Assembly: GCF_036057275.1 (NCBI RefSeq)
Contig: NZ_CP107945.1
Span: 3,224,001-3,288,000, forward strand
Length of the DNA: 64,000 nucleotides
DNA from: Streptomyces sp. NBC_00390
GTDB taxonomy: Bacteria > Actinomycetota > Actinomycetes > Streptomycetales > Streptomycetaceae
Reading direction: 5' to 3'
Shown in pieces: positions 49,757 to 57,082 of this stretch (the first letter of the stretch is position 1; every line of letters begins with the position of its first letter). The position numbers and the translations under genes are program-made. Below the pieces are notes generated by a model. The model saw only the letters and a list, made by a program, of their open reading frames with translations, did no database searches and was not told the DNA's origin.

Positions 49757-51327
49757 CGGGCCTCGTCCTCCGGGGCGCTGTCATCAGGGTGCTCGAGGTG
49801 GCCGGTCGCCGCGCCGGTCATGGCCGAGCCCAGCTCCTCGGGGGTGATCGCCGCAGGGTCGGCGTCCGCGACCAGCCGGCCGCGGTACATCACCCGCAGG
49901 GTGTCGGAGAGCCCGATGAGCTCGTCCAGGTCGGCGGAGATGAGCAGAACCGCAAGACCCTCGTGACGCGCCTCGCGGATCTGGTCCCAGATCTGCGCCT
50001 GCGCGCCGACGTCCACGCCCCGGGTCGGGTGCGCGGCGATCAGCAGCTTGGGGTTGTGGCTCATCTCGCGGCCGACGATCAGCTTCTGCTGGTTGCCGCC
50101 GGAGAGGGAGGCCGCGGTGACCTCGATACCGGGGGTGCGGACGTCGTACTCGCGCACGATCCGTTCGGTGTCGGCGCGGGCCGCCTTGAGGTCGAGGAAC
50201 GCGCCCTTGCTGTTGGGCTTCTCGGTGACGTGACCGAGGATGCGGTTCTCCCACAGCGGGGCTTCCAGCAGCAGTCCGTGCCGGTGGCGGTCCTCCGGGA
50301 TGACGGCCATGCCGTCCTCGCGCCGCTTGCGGGTCGGCGACTGCGAGATGTCGGTGGTGTCCAGCTTCACCGTGCCTGTGTCCAGGTGGCGCATGCCCAT
50401 GATCGCCTCGACGAGCTCGGACTGGCCGTTGCCCTCGACACCGGCGATACCCAGCACCTCACCCTTGTGGATGGTGAAGGTGATGCCGTCGAGCACCGCG
50501 CGGACGACACCGTCGGGGTCGGTCGCGGTGAGCCGCAGGTCCTCGACCTGGAGCATGGGCACATCGGTGACGGTCGACTCGCGGGTCTCCGGCGAGGGCA
50601 GCTCGGCGCCGACCATCAGCTCGGCGAGCTGCTTGGTGGTGACGGTCCTCGGGTCGGCGCTGCCGACCGTCGTACCGCGCCGGATGACGGTGATCTCGTC
50701 GGCGACCGTCAGGACCTCGCCCAGCTTGTGGGAGATGAAGATGACGGTCAGGCCCTCGGCCTTGAGCTCGCGCAGGTTGTCGAAGAGTGCGTCGACCTCC
50801 TGCGGGACGAGCACGGCGGTCGGCTCGTCGAGAATGAGGGTACGGGCGCCGCGGTAGAGGACCTTGAGGATCTCGACGCGCTGGCGGTCGGCGACACCGA
50901 GGTCCTCGACGAAGGCGTCGGGGCGGACGCCGAGGCCGTACGCGTCCGAGATCTCCTTGATCTTGGCGCGGGCCTTGTCGCCGATGCCGTACAGCTTCTC
51001 GGAGCCGAGGACGACGTTCTCGAGGACGGTGAGGTAGTCCGCGAGCATGAAGTGCTGGTGCACCATGCCGATCCCGCGGGCGATGGCGTCGCCGGGGTCG
51101 TGGAACGAGACCTGCTCGCCGTCCACCGCGATCGTGCCCTCGTCCGGCTTCTGCATGCCGTAAAGGATCTTCATCAGAGTGGACTTGCCGGCGCCGTTCT
51201 CGCCCACGAGGGCGTGGACGGTGCCGCGGCGCACGGTGATGTCGATGTCGTGGTTGGCCACGACTCCCGGGAATCGCTTGGTGATGCCGCGGAGCTCTAC
51301 GGCATGGGGACTGCTGGACGCTTTGAT
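49753..51327 (-). CDS. Nucleoside ABC transporter ATP-binding protein (two ATPase domains), apparently no standard start codon
   Basis: A double ATPase, about 524 residues, as in RnsB/MglA-type sugar and nucleoside importers. Domain 1: Walker A GENGAGKST, Walker B LILDEPTAVL. Domain 2: degenerate Walker A region GVEGNGQSE, signature LSGGNQQK, then HPTRGVDVGAQ. The nearest standard start is GTG 51261, but it would cut off the strand VELRGITKRFPGV, which the family needs. The frame is coding back to ATC 51325-51327, with AAGGAG 8 nt before it and no ATG/GTG/TTG/CTG in between. ATC initiation, or a sequence error, must be considered. Confidence 0.88.
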   Translation of the reverse strand: MKASSSPHAVELRGITKRFPGVVANHDIDITVRRGTVHALVGENGAGKSTLMKILYGMQKPDEGTIAVDGEQVSFHDPGDAIARGIGMVHQHFMLADYLTVLENVVLGSEKLYGIGDKARAKIKEISDAYGLGVRPDAFVEDLGVADRQRVEILKVLYRGARTLILDEPTAVLVPQEVDALFDNLRELKAEGLTVIFISHKLGEVLTVADEITVIRRGTTVGSADPRTVTTKQLAELMVGAELPSPETRESTVTDVPMLQVEDLRLTATDPDGVVRAVLDGITFTIHKGEVLGIAGVEGNGQSELVEAIMGMRHLDTGTVKLDTTDISQSPTRKRREDGMAVIPEDRHRHGLLLEAPLWENRILGHVTEKPNSKGAFLDLKAARADTERIVREYDVRTPGIEVTAASLSGGNQQKLIVGREMSHNPKLLIAAHPTRGVDVGAQAQIWDQIREARHEGLAVLLISADLDELIGLSDTLRVMYRGRLVADADPAAITPEELGSAMTGAATGHLEHPDDSAPEDEAR

Positions 51328-51378
51328 GGCGCACTCTCCTTGGCAGGAGCGGGGGAGCGAAGGCGGTGGATGGCGCGA

Positions 51379-51413
51379 AAAATACCGCGTGAACAGGGAC
51401 GCTACGCGCGTAG
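51379..51413 (-). promoter_or_regulatory. Importer operon operator (CTACGCGCGTAG, 51402-51413) and possible -10 (TATTTT, 51379-51384)
   Basis: A perfect palindrome about 75 nt upstream of the ATPase gene. TATTTT is placed so that the operator falls over the -35 region. Confidence 0.72.
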
Positions 51414-51423
51414 CGTCGACAAG

Positions 51424-51445
51424 TAATCGGGGCCGGCCCCGATTA
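51424..51445. promoter_or_regulatory. 22-bp perfect palindrome upstream of the importer operator
   Basis: Half-site TAATCGGGGCC followed at once by its exact complement. It lies 10 bp beyond the nucleoside operator. It could be a second regulator's site, or a hairpin in a transcript reading through from the binding lipoprotein gene. Confidence 0.6.
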
Positions 51446-51477
51446 CCGGCCAGGGGCGGAACACGGGGCCGCGTGCG

Positions 51478-51520
51478 TCGGGGCCCGGAGAGACAGCCGA
51501 AGCCTCTCGCCGGGCCCCGA
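51478..51520 (-). terminator. Terminator of the binding-lipoprotein gene
   Basis: TCGGGGCCCGG (51478-51488) pairs with its complement at 51510-51520, extended by AGAG/CTCT inside. Confidence 0.8.
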
Positions 51521-51532
51521 TCACACGATCGA

Positions 51533-52573
51533 TCAGGTGGTGGTCTTCACCTTGATGGTGCCGTCCACGATCTTCTTCTTGGCCTCGTCGATCTTGGCCT
51601 GGATGTCCTCGATGTGGCCACCGGTGGTGGTGAGGCTGACGCCGTCCTCAGCGAGCGAGTAGGCGTGCGTGCCGGTCAGCGGCTTGCCGTCCTTGACGGA
51701 CTTGGCCAGGTCGTAGACACCGGTGTCGACGTTCTTGACGACGGAGGTCAGGATCGTCTCGGCGTACTTCGACAGGGCCGGGTCCTTGGCCTGGTCCGAG
51801 TCCACGCCGATCGACCAGGCGCCCGGCTTGGCGGCGACGGCCTCGATGGAGCCGGCACCGGAGCCGCCCGCGGCGGCGTAGATCACGTCGATGCCCTTGT
51901 CGAGCATGCCCTTCGCGGCAGCCTTGCCCTTGTCGGGTGCGCCGAAGCCGGAGAGGTCCGTACCGGTGGTGAGGTACTGGATCTGCACGGAGGCCTTCGG
52001 GTCGGTCTCCTTGACACCCTGCTCGAAGCCCGCGGCGAACTTCTTGATCAGCGGAAGGTCGACACCTCCGATGAAGCCGATCTTGCCGTCCTTGGACTTG
52101 AGGGCGGCGGCGACACCGGCGAGGTAGGAACCCTGCTCCTCGGTGAAGACGATCGAGTCGACGTTCTTCTGCTCCGAGACGGAGTCGACCAGGCCGAACG
52201 TGGTCTTCGGGTACTTGGCCGCGACAGAGTCGATCGCGTCCTTGTAGGCGAAGCCGACACCGATGACGGGGTTGTAGCCACCCTCGGCGAGCGAGGCGAG
52301 ACGCTGCTCGCGGTCGGCGGGGGTCTCGCCGTTCTTGGCGGTGAGCTCCTTGGTCTCAGCGTCGAACTCGGCCTTGGCCTTGTCCAGCCCGCGGGCCGCA
52401 GAGTCGTTGAAGGAGTTGTCGCCACGGCCGCCGACGTCGAAGGCCATGCCGATCTTCAGCTTGCCCTCACTCGAGCCGGTCGACTCGGTGGAGGACTCGC
52501 CGCAGGCGGTCGCGGTGAGAGCAAGGGCCGCGGTGACAGCACACGCGGCGGTGATCTTGGATACCCGGCGCAC
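51533..52573 (-). CDS. BMP-family nucleoside-binding lipoprotein
   Basis: 346 residues. Signal peptide and lipobox (LALTATACGESS, cysteine near residue 24). The Bmp/Med domain is typical: IGMAFDVGGRGDNSFNDSAARGLDKAKAEF, GVGFAYKDAIDSVAAKYPKTTFGLVDS, and IDVIYAAAGGSGAGSIEAV. It captures nucleosides for the adjacent importer. Start GTG 52573 has AAGGGA 8 nt upstream. Unlike many such systems it is a separate transcription unit with its own operator variant. Confidence 0.93.
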   Translation of the reverse strand: MRRVSKITAACAVTAALALTATACGESSTESTGSSEGKLKIGMAFDVGGRGDNSFNDSAARGLDKAKAEFDAETKELTAKNGETPADREQRLASLAEGGYNPVIGVGFAYKDAIDSVAAKYPKTTFGLVDSVSEQKNVDSIVFTEEQGSYLAGVAAALKSKDGKIGFIGGVDLPLIKKFAAGFEQGVKETDPKASVQIQYLTTGTDLSGFGAPDKGKAAAKGMLDKGIDVIYAAAGGSGAGSIEAVAAKPGAWSIGVDSDQAKDPALSKYAETILTSVVKNVDTGVYDLAKSVKDGKPLTGTHAYSLAEDGVSLTTTGGHIEDIQAKIDEAKKKIVDGTIKVKTTT

Positions 52574-52631
52574 GAGGAAGGTCCCTTCAGGACTGGCCGA
52601 AAGCGCCACTTCCGGCGCTGATTTCGGGCCG

Positions 52632-52647
52632 ATCGTAACGCGCGTAG
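52632..52647 (-). promoter_or_regulatory. Operator variant of the binding-lipoprotein gene
   Basis: TAACGCGCGTAG (52636-52647) matches 10 of 12 bases of the palindrome. TACGAT at 52632-52637 on the minus strand is a possible -10, with TTTAAC 16 nt upstream as -35, so the site fills the spacer. Confidence 0.65.
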
Positions 52648-52848
52648 ATGTCAGTTAAAGACAGGTTCATCAGTCGTTATCGGATCGAGGCGTTCGCTCA
52701 CCTGACAGCGACCGTTGCACCACTGAGCGGAACCCGGCGGCATGCGATCCGGGCCTTGTCGGCGGTGAGCCACCTCACATTGCTTCAAGATCAAATCCAG
52801 GCAACGAGTCGAACGGACTGACCGACCAACAATTACACAGGGGGAAAA

Positions 52849-53193
52849 GTGCGTCTCACGACCAGGACCGCTGCTCTCGTTGCCACTCTCGGACTGGCCA
52901 TCGGCGGGGCGCTGGCAGGCGCCGCGCCGGCGTCCGCCGCGATCGGCGACCCGACGGGCTGCAGCGCCTACGTCGATAACGGCGGCAAGGCCATCGGCTG
53001 GTGCAGCAGTGGAACCGGCCAGTGGCAGGTGTTCGCGAAGTGTGCGGGCACCCGCGGGGTGACGGGTCCGCACGGGGGCGACATCGGTTACCGCAAGGGG
53101 CAGGGCACCCCGAGGGCGACCGAGAAGGCTTCCGTCCTCAACTGCGGTTCCAGCGGCTACGCGGTGAGCCCGACGATCAAGATCGTTCGATGA
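52849..53193 (+). CDS. Small secreted protein with four cysteines
   Basis: 114 residues. Clear signal peptide (TRTAALVATLGLAIGGALAGAAPASAA). The mature part of about 82 residues has four cysteines (GCSAY, GWCSS, AKCAG, LNCGS), probably two disulfides. No known domain is recognised. GTG 52849 has GGGGGAAAA just upstream. An AT-richer promoter region of about 200 bp precedes it. Confidence 0.8.
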   Translation: MRLTTRTAALVATLGLAIGGALAGAAPASAAIGDPTGCSAYVDNGGKAIGWCSSGTGQWQVFAKCAGTRGVTGPHGGDIGYRKGQGTPRATEKASVLNCGSSGYAVSPTIKIVR

Positions 53194-53244
53194 GTGCCTG
53201 CGCCCGCGCAGAGCACTCCGTGACGATGAGCTGATGGGAGGGGC

Positions 53245-53270
53245 GGCGGTCCACCGGACGGTGGACCGCC
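53245..53270. terminator. Terminator between convergent genes
   Basis: GGCGGTCCACC and its complement, 11-bp perfect stem with a 4-nt loop. Confidence 0.85.
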
Positions 53271-53358
53271 CCTTGTGGCATCTGTTCGCGAGAGTGGTGA
53301 CGCCTGCACCCGCGAGCCCGACGGGTCCGCGGGCGCGGTCCGCCCGGGAGCGCATGAT

Positions 53359-54603
53359 TCAGAGGGTGCGCCCGGCGTCGAGCAGTGCCGCGGCGGTGAA
53401 CAGCTCCACACCGACCGTGATCGCCTCCTCGTCGACGTCGAAGTCGCCGCGGTGCAGATCACGCCGGACGCTGTCACCGGGCGGGTGGACACCGAGGCGG
53501 GCCATCGCGCCCGGAACATGCTCCAGGTACCACGAGAAGTCCTCACCGCCCAGGCTCTGCTCGGTGTCCTCGATCGCGAACACTCCGCGGCGTGCGATCT
53601 GCGCGTCACGCAGCAGTTCGGTGACGACCGGGTCGTTGACCACCGGCGGGACGCCGCGGATGTAGTTGATCTGGGACTTGGCCCGGTGCAGGGTGGCGAT
53701 CTCGTCGATGGCCGCGTGCACCATGTCGGGGGCGGCCCGCCAGCCTGGCAGGTCCAGGCAGCGCACGGTGCCGGAGAGCTCCGCGTGCTGCGGGATGACG
53801 TTGCAGGCGTGGCCTGCCTCGATACGGCCCCAGGTGACGGCGAGTCCGGAGCGGGCGTCGACGCGGCGCGACAGCAGCGCGGGGACCTCGGTGACGATCT
53901 TCGCCGCCGCGGTCACCAGGTCGGTGGTCAGATGCGGGCGGGCGGTGTGGCCGCCGGGTCCGTCGAGGGTGATTTCGAGCCGGTCGCAGGCCGAGGTGAT
54001 GGGCCCCACGCGCAGTCCGACGGAGCCCGCGTCCACCCGGGGGTCGCAGTGCACCGCGATGATCTTGCTGACGCCGTCGAGCACACCCTCCCCGATGACA
54101 TCGGCCGCACCGCCCGGCAGCACTTCCTCGGCCGGCTGGAAGATCAGCCGGACCGGCTGCGGGAGCAGGCCCTGCCGGTCGAGCTCGGCGAGGACCAGGC
54201 CTGCACCGAGGACCGTCGTGGTGTGCACGTCGTGGCCGCAGGCGTGGGCCCGGTCGGGCACCGTGGAGCGATAGGGAACCCCGGTCTTCGCGTCGGGGAT
54301 GGGCAGTGCGTCGATGTCGGCGCGAATCGCGAACAGCGGGCGCGGAGCGCTCTCGCCGTCCTCACCGCCGGTTCCGATGTCGCAGATCAGCCCGGTGCCG
54401 ATGGAGAGTACGCGGGGCTTCAGGCCGGCCTTCTCCAGACGGTCCTTGATCGCCGCGGTGGTACGGAACTCCTGGTTCCCCAGCTCCGGGTGCATGTGCA
54501 AGTCCCGGCGGAACGCGATCAGTTCGGCACGCAGGGACTCGGACAGCGTGCCGGGCAGTGCGCCTGCGCCGGGCTGTTCAGCTTCTTCGGACTCGCGGGA
54601 CAT
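53359..54603 (-). CDS. M20-family amidohydrolase / peptidase
   Basis: 414 residues. Metal ligands: HACGHDVHTT, PAEEVLPGGA (catalytic and metal-bridging glutamates) and the late GGEDFSWY. IRADIDALPI and FRRDLHMHPELGNQEFRT are the family opening. Such enzymes hydrolyse N-acyl amino acids or hippurate-like amides; the substrate is unknown. ATG 54603 preferred; GTG 54615 in the same frame is an alternative. Confidence 0.9.
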   Translation of the reverse strand: MSRESEEAEQPGAGALPGTLSESLRAELIAFRRDLHMHPELGNQEFRTTAAIKDRLEKAGLKPRVLSIGTGLICDIGTGGEDGESAPRPLFAIRADIDALPIPDAKTGVPYRSTVPDRAHACGHDVHTTTVLGAGLVLAELDRQGLLPQPVRLIFQPAEEVLPGGAADVIGEGVLDGVSKIIAVHCDPRVDAGSVGLRVGPITSACDRLEITLDGPGGHTARPHLTTDLVTAAAKIVTEVPALLSRRVDARSGLAVTWGRIEAGHACNVIPQHAELSGTVRCLDLPGWRAAPDMVHAAIDEIATLHRAKSQINYIRGVPPVVNDPVVTELLRDAQIARRGVFAIEDTEQSLGGEDFSWYLEHVPGAMARLGVHPPGDSVRRDLHRGDFDVDEEAITVGVELFTAAALLDAGRTL

Positions 54604-54786
54604 CAACTGGTTCACCCAGTGAAGGGTATGCCCCCTGACGGGCCAACTACCGTGCGATCAACAAAACATCAGCCTCATAGGGGACAGAAATCTGGCTACG
54701 CGGCGATTGGCCGACCGCCGAAGTGGGTAAGCTCACTCAACTTCCCCTTGAGTCGATCTTTCCGCCTCCGCCCGTGCCCGGCAACT
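54604..54786. other. Intergenic region, AT-richer
   Basis: Contains ACTCAA-N7-TTGAGT, a short dyad at about 54734-54752 that could terminate the transferase gene, and the unmarked promoter of the amidohydrolase. No gene seen. Confidence 0.4.
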
Positions 54787-55848
54787 TCAAGCCGGTGACG
54801 GCAGCCGCTGCACGTCACGGGCCGTGCCCGTGACGCCGGCCAGGAAGCCCTGGGCGCGGGGCGAGGCGTTGTCCCTCAGCCACTCGGGCGCGATGTCGCA
54901 CACCGCCACCTTGATGCCGGTGCCGGCCAGTGCCAGGGGCAGCGTGTGAACGACGGTCGAGGGGAAACTGAGCACCTTCCGGCCTATCGGGCCACGCCGG
55001 GCGATCAGCTCCAGCGGCAGGTCCGGGCGTACGACCTCCAGACCCGTCTGCACGGCGAGCCGGTGGAGTTTGTCCGAGCTCTCCCTGCGGTGCGCGAAGT
55101 AGCGCGTCGCGCCGTGCGTGCGCGCCAGCGTGGCCACGGCGGCCAGGTACTGCTCCAGATCGACCACGCCCGTCTCCACCAGGGACGTACCGACCAGGTC
55201 GGCGCCCCGGGTGACCGTCGGCGGGCCGAAGCGTGCCCGGGTCCAGGCGAAGTCGTTCACCGTGACCCTGATGCCCGCCGGCGGGTCGAGCGGCATCGAG
55301 GTGAACACCTCGACCGTCCGGGTCCGCGTCGGGCTGAGCTTGCGCCGCGCCAGGAAGGTGACCGGCGCCAGCACCATCTCGCGCGGCCCCCGGCGGCCGC
55401 CGCGCCGGTGCCAGCGCACCAGCCGCTCGCCGCGGGCGACCTGGGCGACGAACTCCATGGTCGCCGTGCCGTCGTCGACGACGGTCAGGTCCTTGCCGCC
55501 GACCAGGGTCAGCAGCAGCTGTACGTACCGGGAGAACGGGTCCCCGATGACGATGCGCCGGGCACGGCGGAGCACCGGCCCCAGCTCGCGCACCGTCCGC
55601 AGCGGCGCACCCGCGCCGCCGCGCGCCTCCTGCCAGCGGACCGTGTACCCCTCGTCGCGGGCCAGCTCCGCCATCCGGCGCAGCTGACCCCGCGACATGG
55701 GGTCGGTGGGTGACAGGACGACGATCGTGAGATCGCTCGTCCGGCCGTGACCGGTGTGATCACCGGGCTGTGCAGTACCTGCCTGCGTGTGGGCCCACTC
55801 CAGGACGTTCAGGAGCTGGACCGGACTCTCGACAAAGGCCAGGTTCAC
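54787..55848 (-). CDS. Putative polysialyltransferase-like protein of the nonulosonate cluster
   Basis: 353 residues from GTG 55848, with GAGGTGAG 6 nt upstream. VNLAFVESPVQLLNVLEWAH is the usual opening of capsule sialyltransferase-like proteins. ARRIVIGDPFSRYVQLLLTL and LTVVDDGTATMEF are conserved in that group, followed by THGATRYFAHRRESSDKL and VVRPDLPLELIARRGPIGRKVLSFPSTVVHTLP, where the R...E and S/T motifs would bind the CMP-sugar. A role in elongating the nonulosonate wall polymer is inferred. The longer open frame upstream runs through repeats and is not used. Confidence 0.75.
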   Translation of the reverse strand: MNLAFVESPVQLLNVLEWAHTQAGTAQPGDHTGHGRTSDLTIVVLSPTDPMSRGQLRRMAELARDEGYTVRWQEARGGAGAPLRTVRELGPVLRRARRIVIGDPFSRYVQLLLTLVGGKDLTVVDDGTATMEFVAQVARGERLVRWHRRGGRRGPREMVLAPVTFLARRKLSPTRTRTVEVFTSMPLDPPAGIRVTVNDFAWTRARFGPPTVTRGADLVGTSLVETGVVDLEQYLAAVATLARTHGATRYFAHRRESSDKLHRLAVQTGLEVVRPDLPLELIARRGPIGRKVLSFPSTVVHTLPLALAGTGIKVAVCDIAPEWLRDNASPRAQGFLAGVTGTARDVQRLPSPA

Positions 55849-55887
55849 TGGGGGCTCACCTCGTGACGCAGGTCCCGCGTGCAGCCC

Positions 55888-56103
55888 GGTCCGGGCCGGC
55901 CACGCCGGGGGGCGTGCGCAACCAGGTCCGGGCCGGCCACGCCGGGGGCGTTGGTGGTTACTGCCGTGGTGGGTTTCCACGGGGTCGGTGCAGACCGGTC
56001 CGGGGCCGGCCACACCAGCAGGCGTGTGCAGCTGGGCAGTTTCCACGGGGCCGGTGCAGACCGGGCCGGGCCGGCCACACCAGCAGGCGTGTGCAGCTGG
56101 GTG
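55888..56103. repeat. Direct repeats between neuB and the transferase gene
   Basis: Two adjacent units of about 66 bp (55973-56038 and 56039-56103), each with TTTCCACGGGG, GGTGCAGACC and GGCCGGCCACACCAGCAGGC. Two shorter relatives (GGTCCGGGCCGGCCACGCC) start near 55888 and 55925. The units contain CACAC...GTGTG arms that can form a small hairpin. They fill the 300-bp gap, so the gap has no other recognisable content. Confidence 0.85.
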
Positions 56104-56145
56104 CGGCGGCGACCACGGGCCGGCCTTCTCAGGTCAGCCCGGTCG

Positions 56146-57069
56146 TCAGACCGCGGCCGGCTCACGGTCGCCCGCCTCGGCGACCACGCCTGCGACGCGG
56201 CGCAGCTTCTTCATCGGGGCGAGCTCGGAGTCGTAGACCTTCTTGACGCCGTCACCGAGCGCGGTCTCGATGGTGCGGATGTCGCGGACCAGGCGCGTGA
56301 GGCCGCCCGGCTCGACCGAGGCGGCCTGGTCGGAGCCCCACATCGCGCGGTCGAGGGTGATGTGGCGCTCCACGAAGGTGGCGCCGAGTGCGACCGCGGC
56401 CAGCGTGGTCTGCAGACCCGTCTCGTGGCCGGAGTAGCCGATCGGGACGTTCGGGTACTCGCCCTGCAGCGTGTTGATCACACGCAGGTTGAGCTCCTCG
56501 GCCTTCGCCGGGTAGGTGGAGGTGGCGTGGCAGAGCAGGATGTTGTCGCTGCCCAGGACCTCGACGGCGTGGCGGATCTGCTTCGGGGTCGACATGCCGG
56601 TGGAGAGGATCACCGTCTTGCCGGTGGCGCGCAGGGCGCGCAGCAGCTCGTCGTCGGTGAGGGAGGCGGAGGCCACCTTGTGGGCGGGGACGTCGAACTT
56701 CTCCAGGAAGGCGACGGCCTCGGTGTCCCACGGGGAGGCGAACCAGTCGATGCCGCGCTCCTTGCAGTGCTCGTCGATGGCGCGGTACTCGTCCTCGCCG
56801 AACTCGACGCGGTGACGGTAGTCGATGTACGTCATCCGGCCCCAGGGGGTGTCGCGCTCGATGTCCCACTGGTCACGCGGGGTGCAGATCTCGGGGGTGC
56901 GCTTCTGGAACTTGACGGCGTCGCAGCCGGCCTCGGCGGCGGCGTCGATCAGCTTGAACGCGTTCTCCAGTTCGCCGTTGTGGTTGATGCCGATCTCGCC
57001 GACGACGTAGACGGGGTGGCCGGGGCCGGCGGTCTTGGTGCCGAGGGCGCGCAGACGGAAGTTGCTCAT
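56146..57069 (-). CDS. neuB: NeuB-type nonulosonic acid synthase lacking the SAF domain
   Basis: 307 residues. Condenses phosphoenolpyruvate with a hexose (N-acetylmannosamine or mannose, free or phosphorylated) to a nine-carbon acid. The TIM barrel is complete: YVVGEIGINHNGELENAFKLI, DAVKFQKR, FASPWD, ILSTGMSTPKQI, CHATSTYPA, IGYSGHETG and ERHITLDRAMWGSDQAAS. It ends just after ELAPMKKLRRVAGVV. The C-terminal antifreeze-like SAF domain of classical NeuB (about 50-60 residues, normally contributed in trans to the partner active site) is absent. It lies 13 nt downstream of the NeuA-HAD gene. Confidence 0.92.
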   Translation of the reverse strand: MSNFRLRALGTKTAGPGHPVYVVGEIGINHNGELENAFKLIDAAAEAGCDAVKFQKRTPEICTPRDQWDIERDTPWGRMTYIDYRHRVEFGEDEYRAIDEHCKERGIDWFASPWDTEAVAFLEKFDVPAHKVASASLTDDELLRALRATGKTVILSTGMSTPKQIRHAVEVLGSDNILLCHATSTYPAKAEELNLRVINTLQGEYPNVPIGYSGHETGLQTTLAAVALGATFVERHITLDRAMWGSDQAASVEPGGLTRLVRDIRTIETALGDGVKKVYDSELAPMKKLRRVAGVVAEAGDREPAAV

Positions 57070-57082
57070 GGGGGGTGGTTCC

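Noticed and set aside
49789..51426. Long plus-strand open frame of about 545 codons
   Set aside because: It is antisense to the ABC ATPase and has the Val/Gly/Arg/Asp-rich composition of a shadow frame.
55888..56103. Coding extension of the transferase gene through the repeats
   Set aside because: The frame is open but the peptide is repetitive, Pro/Gly/Arg-rich and lies upstream of a well-placed GTG with a ribosome-binding site.
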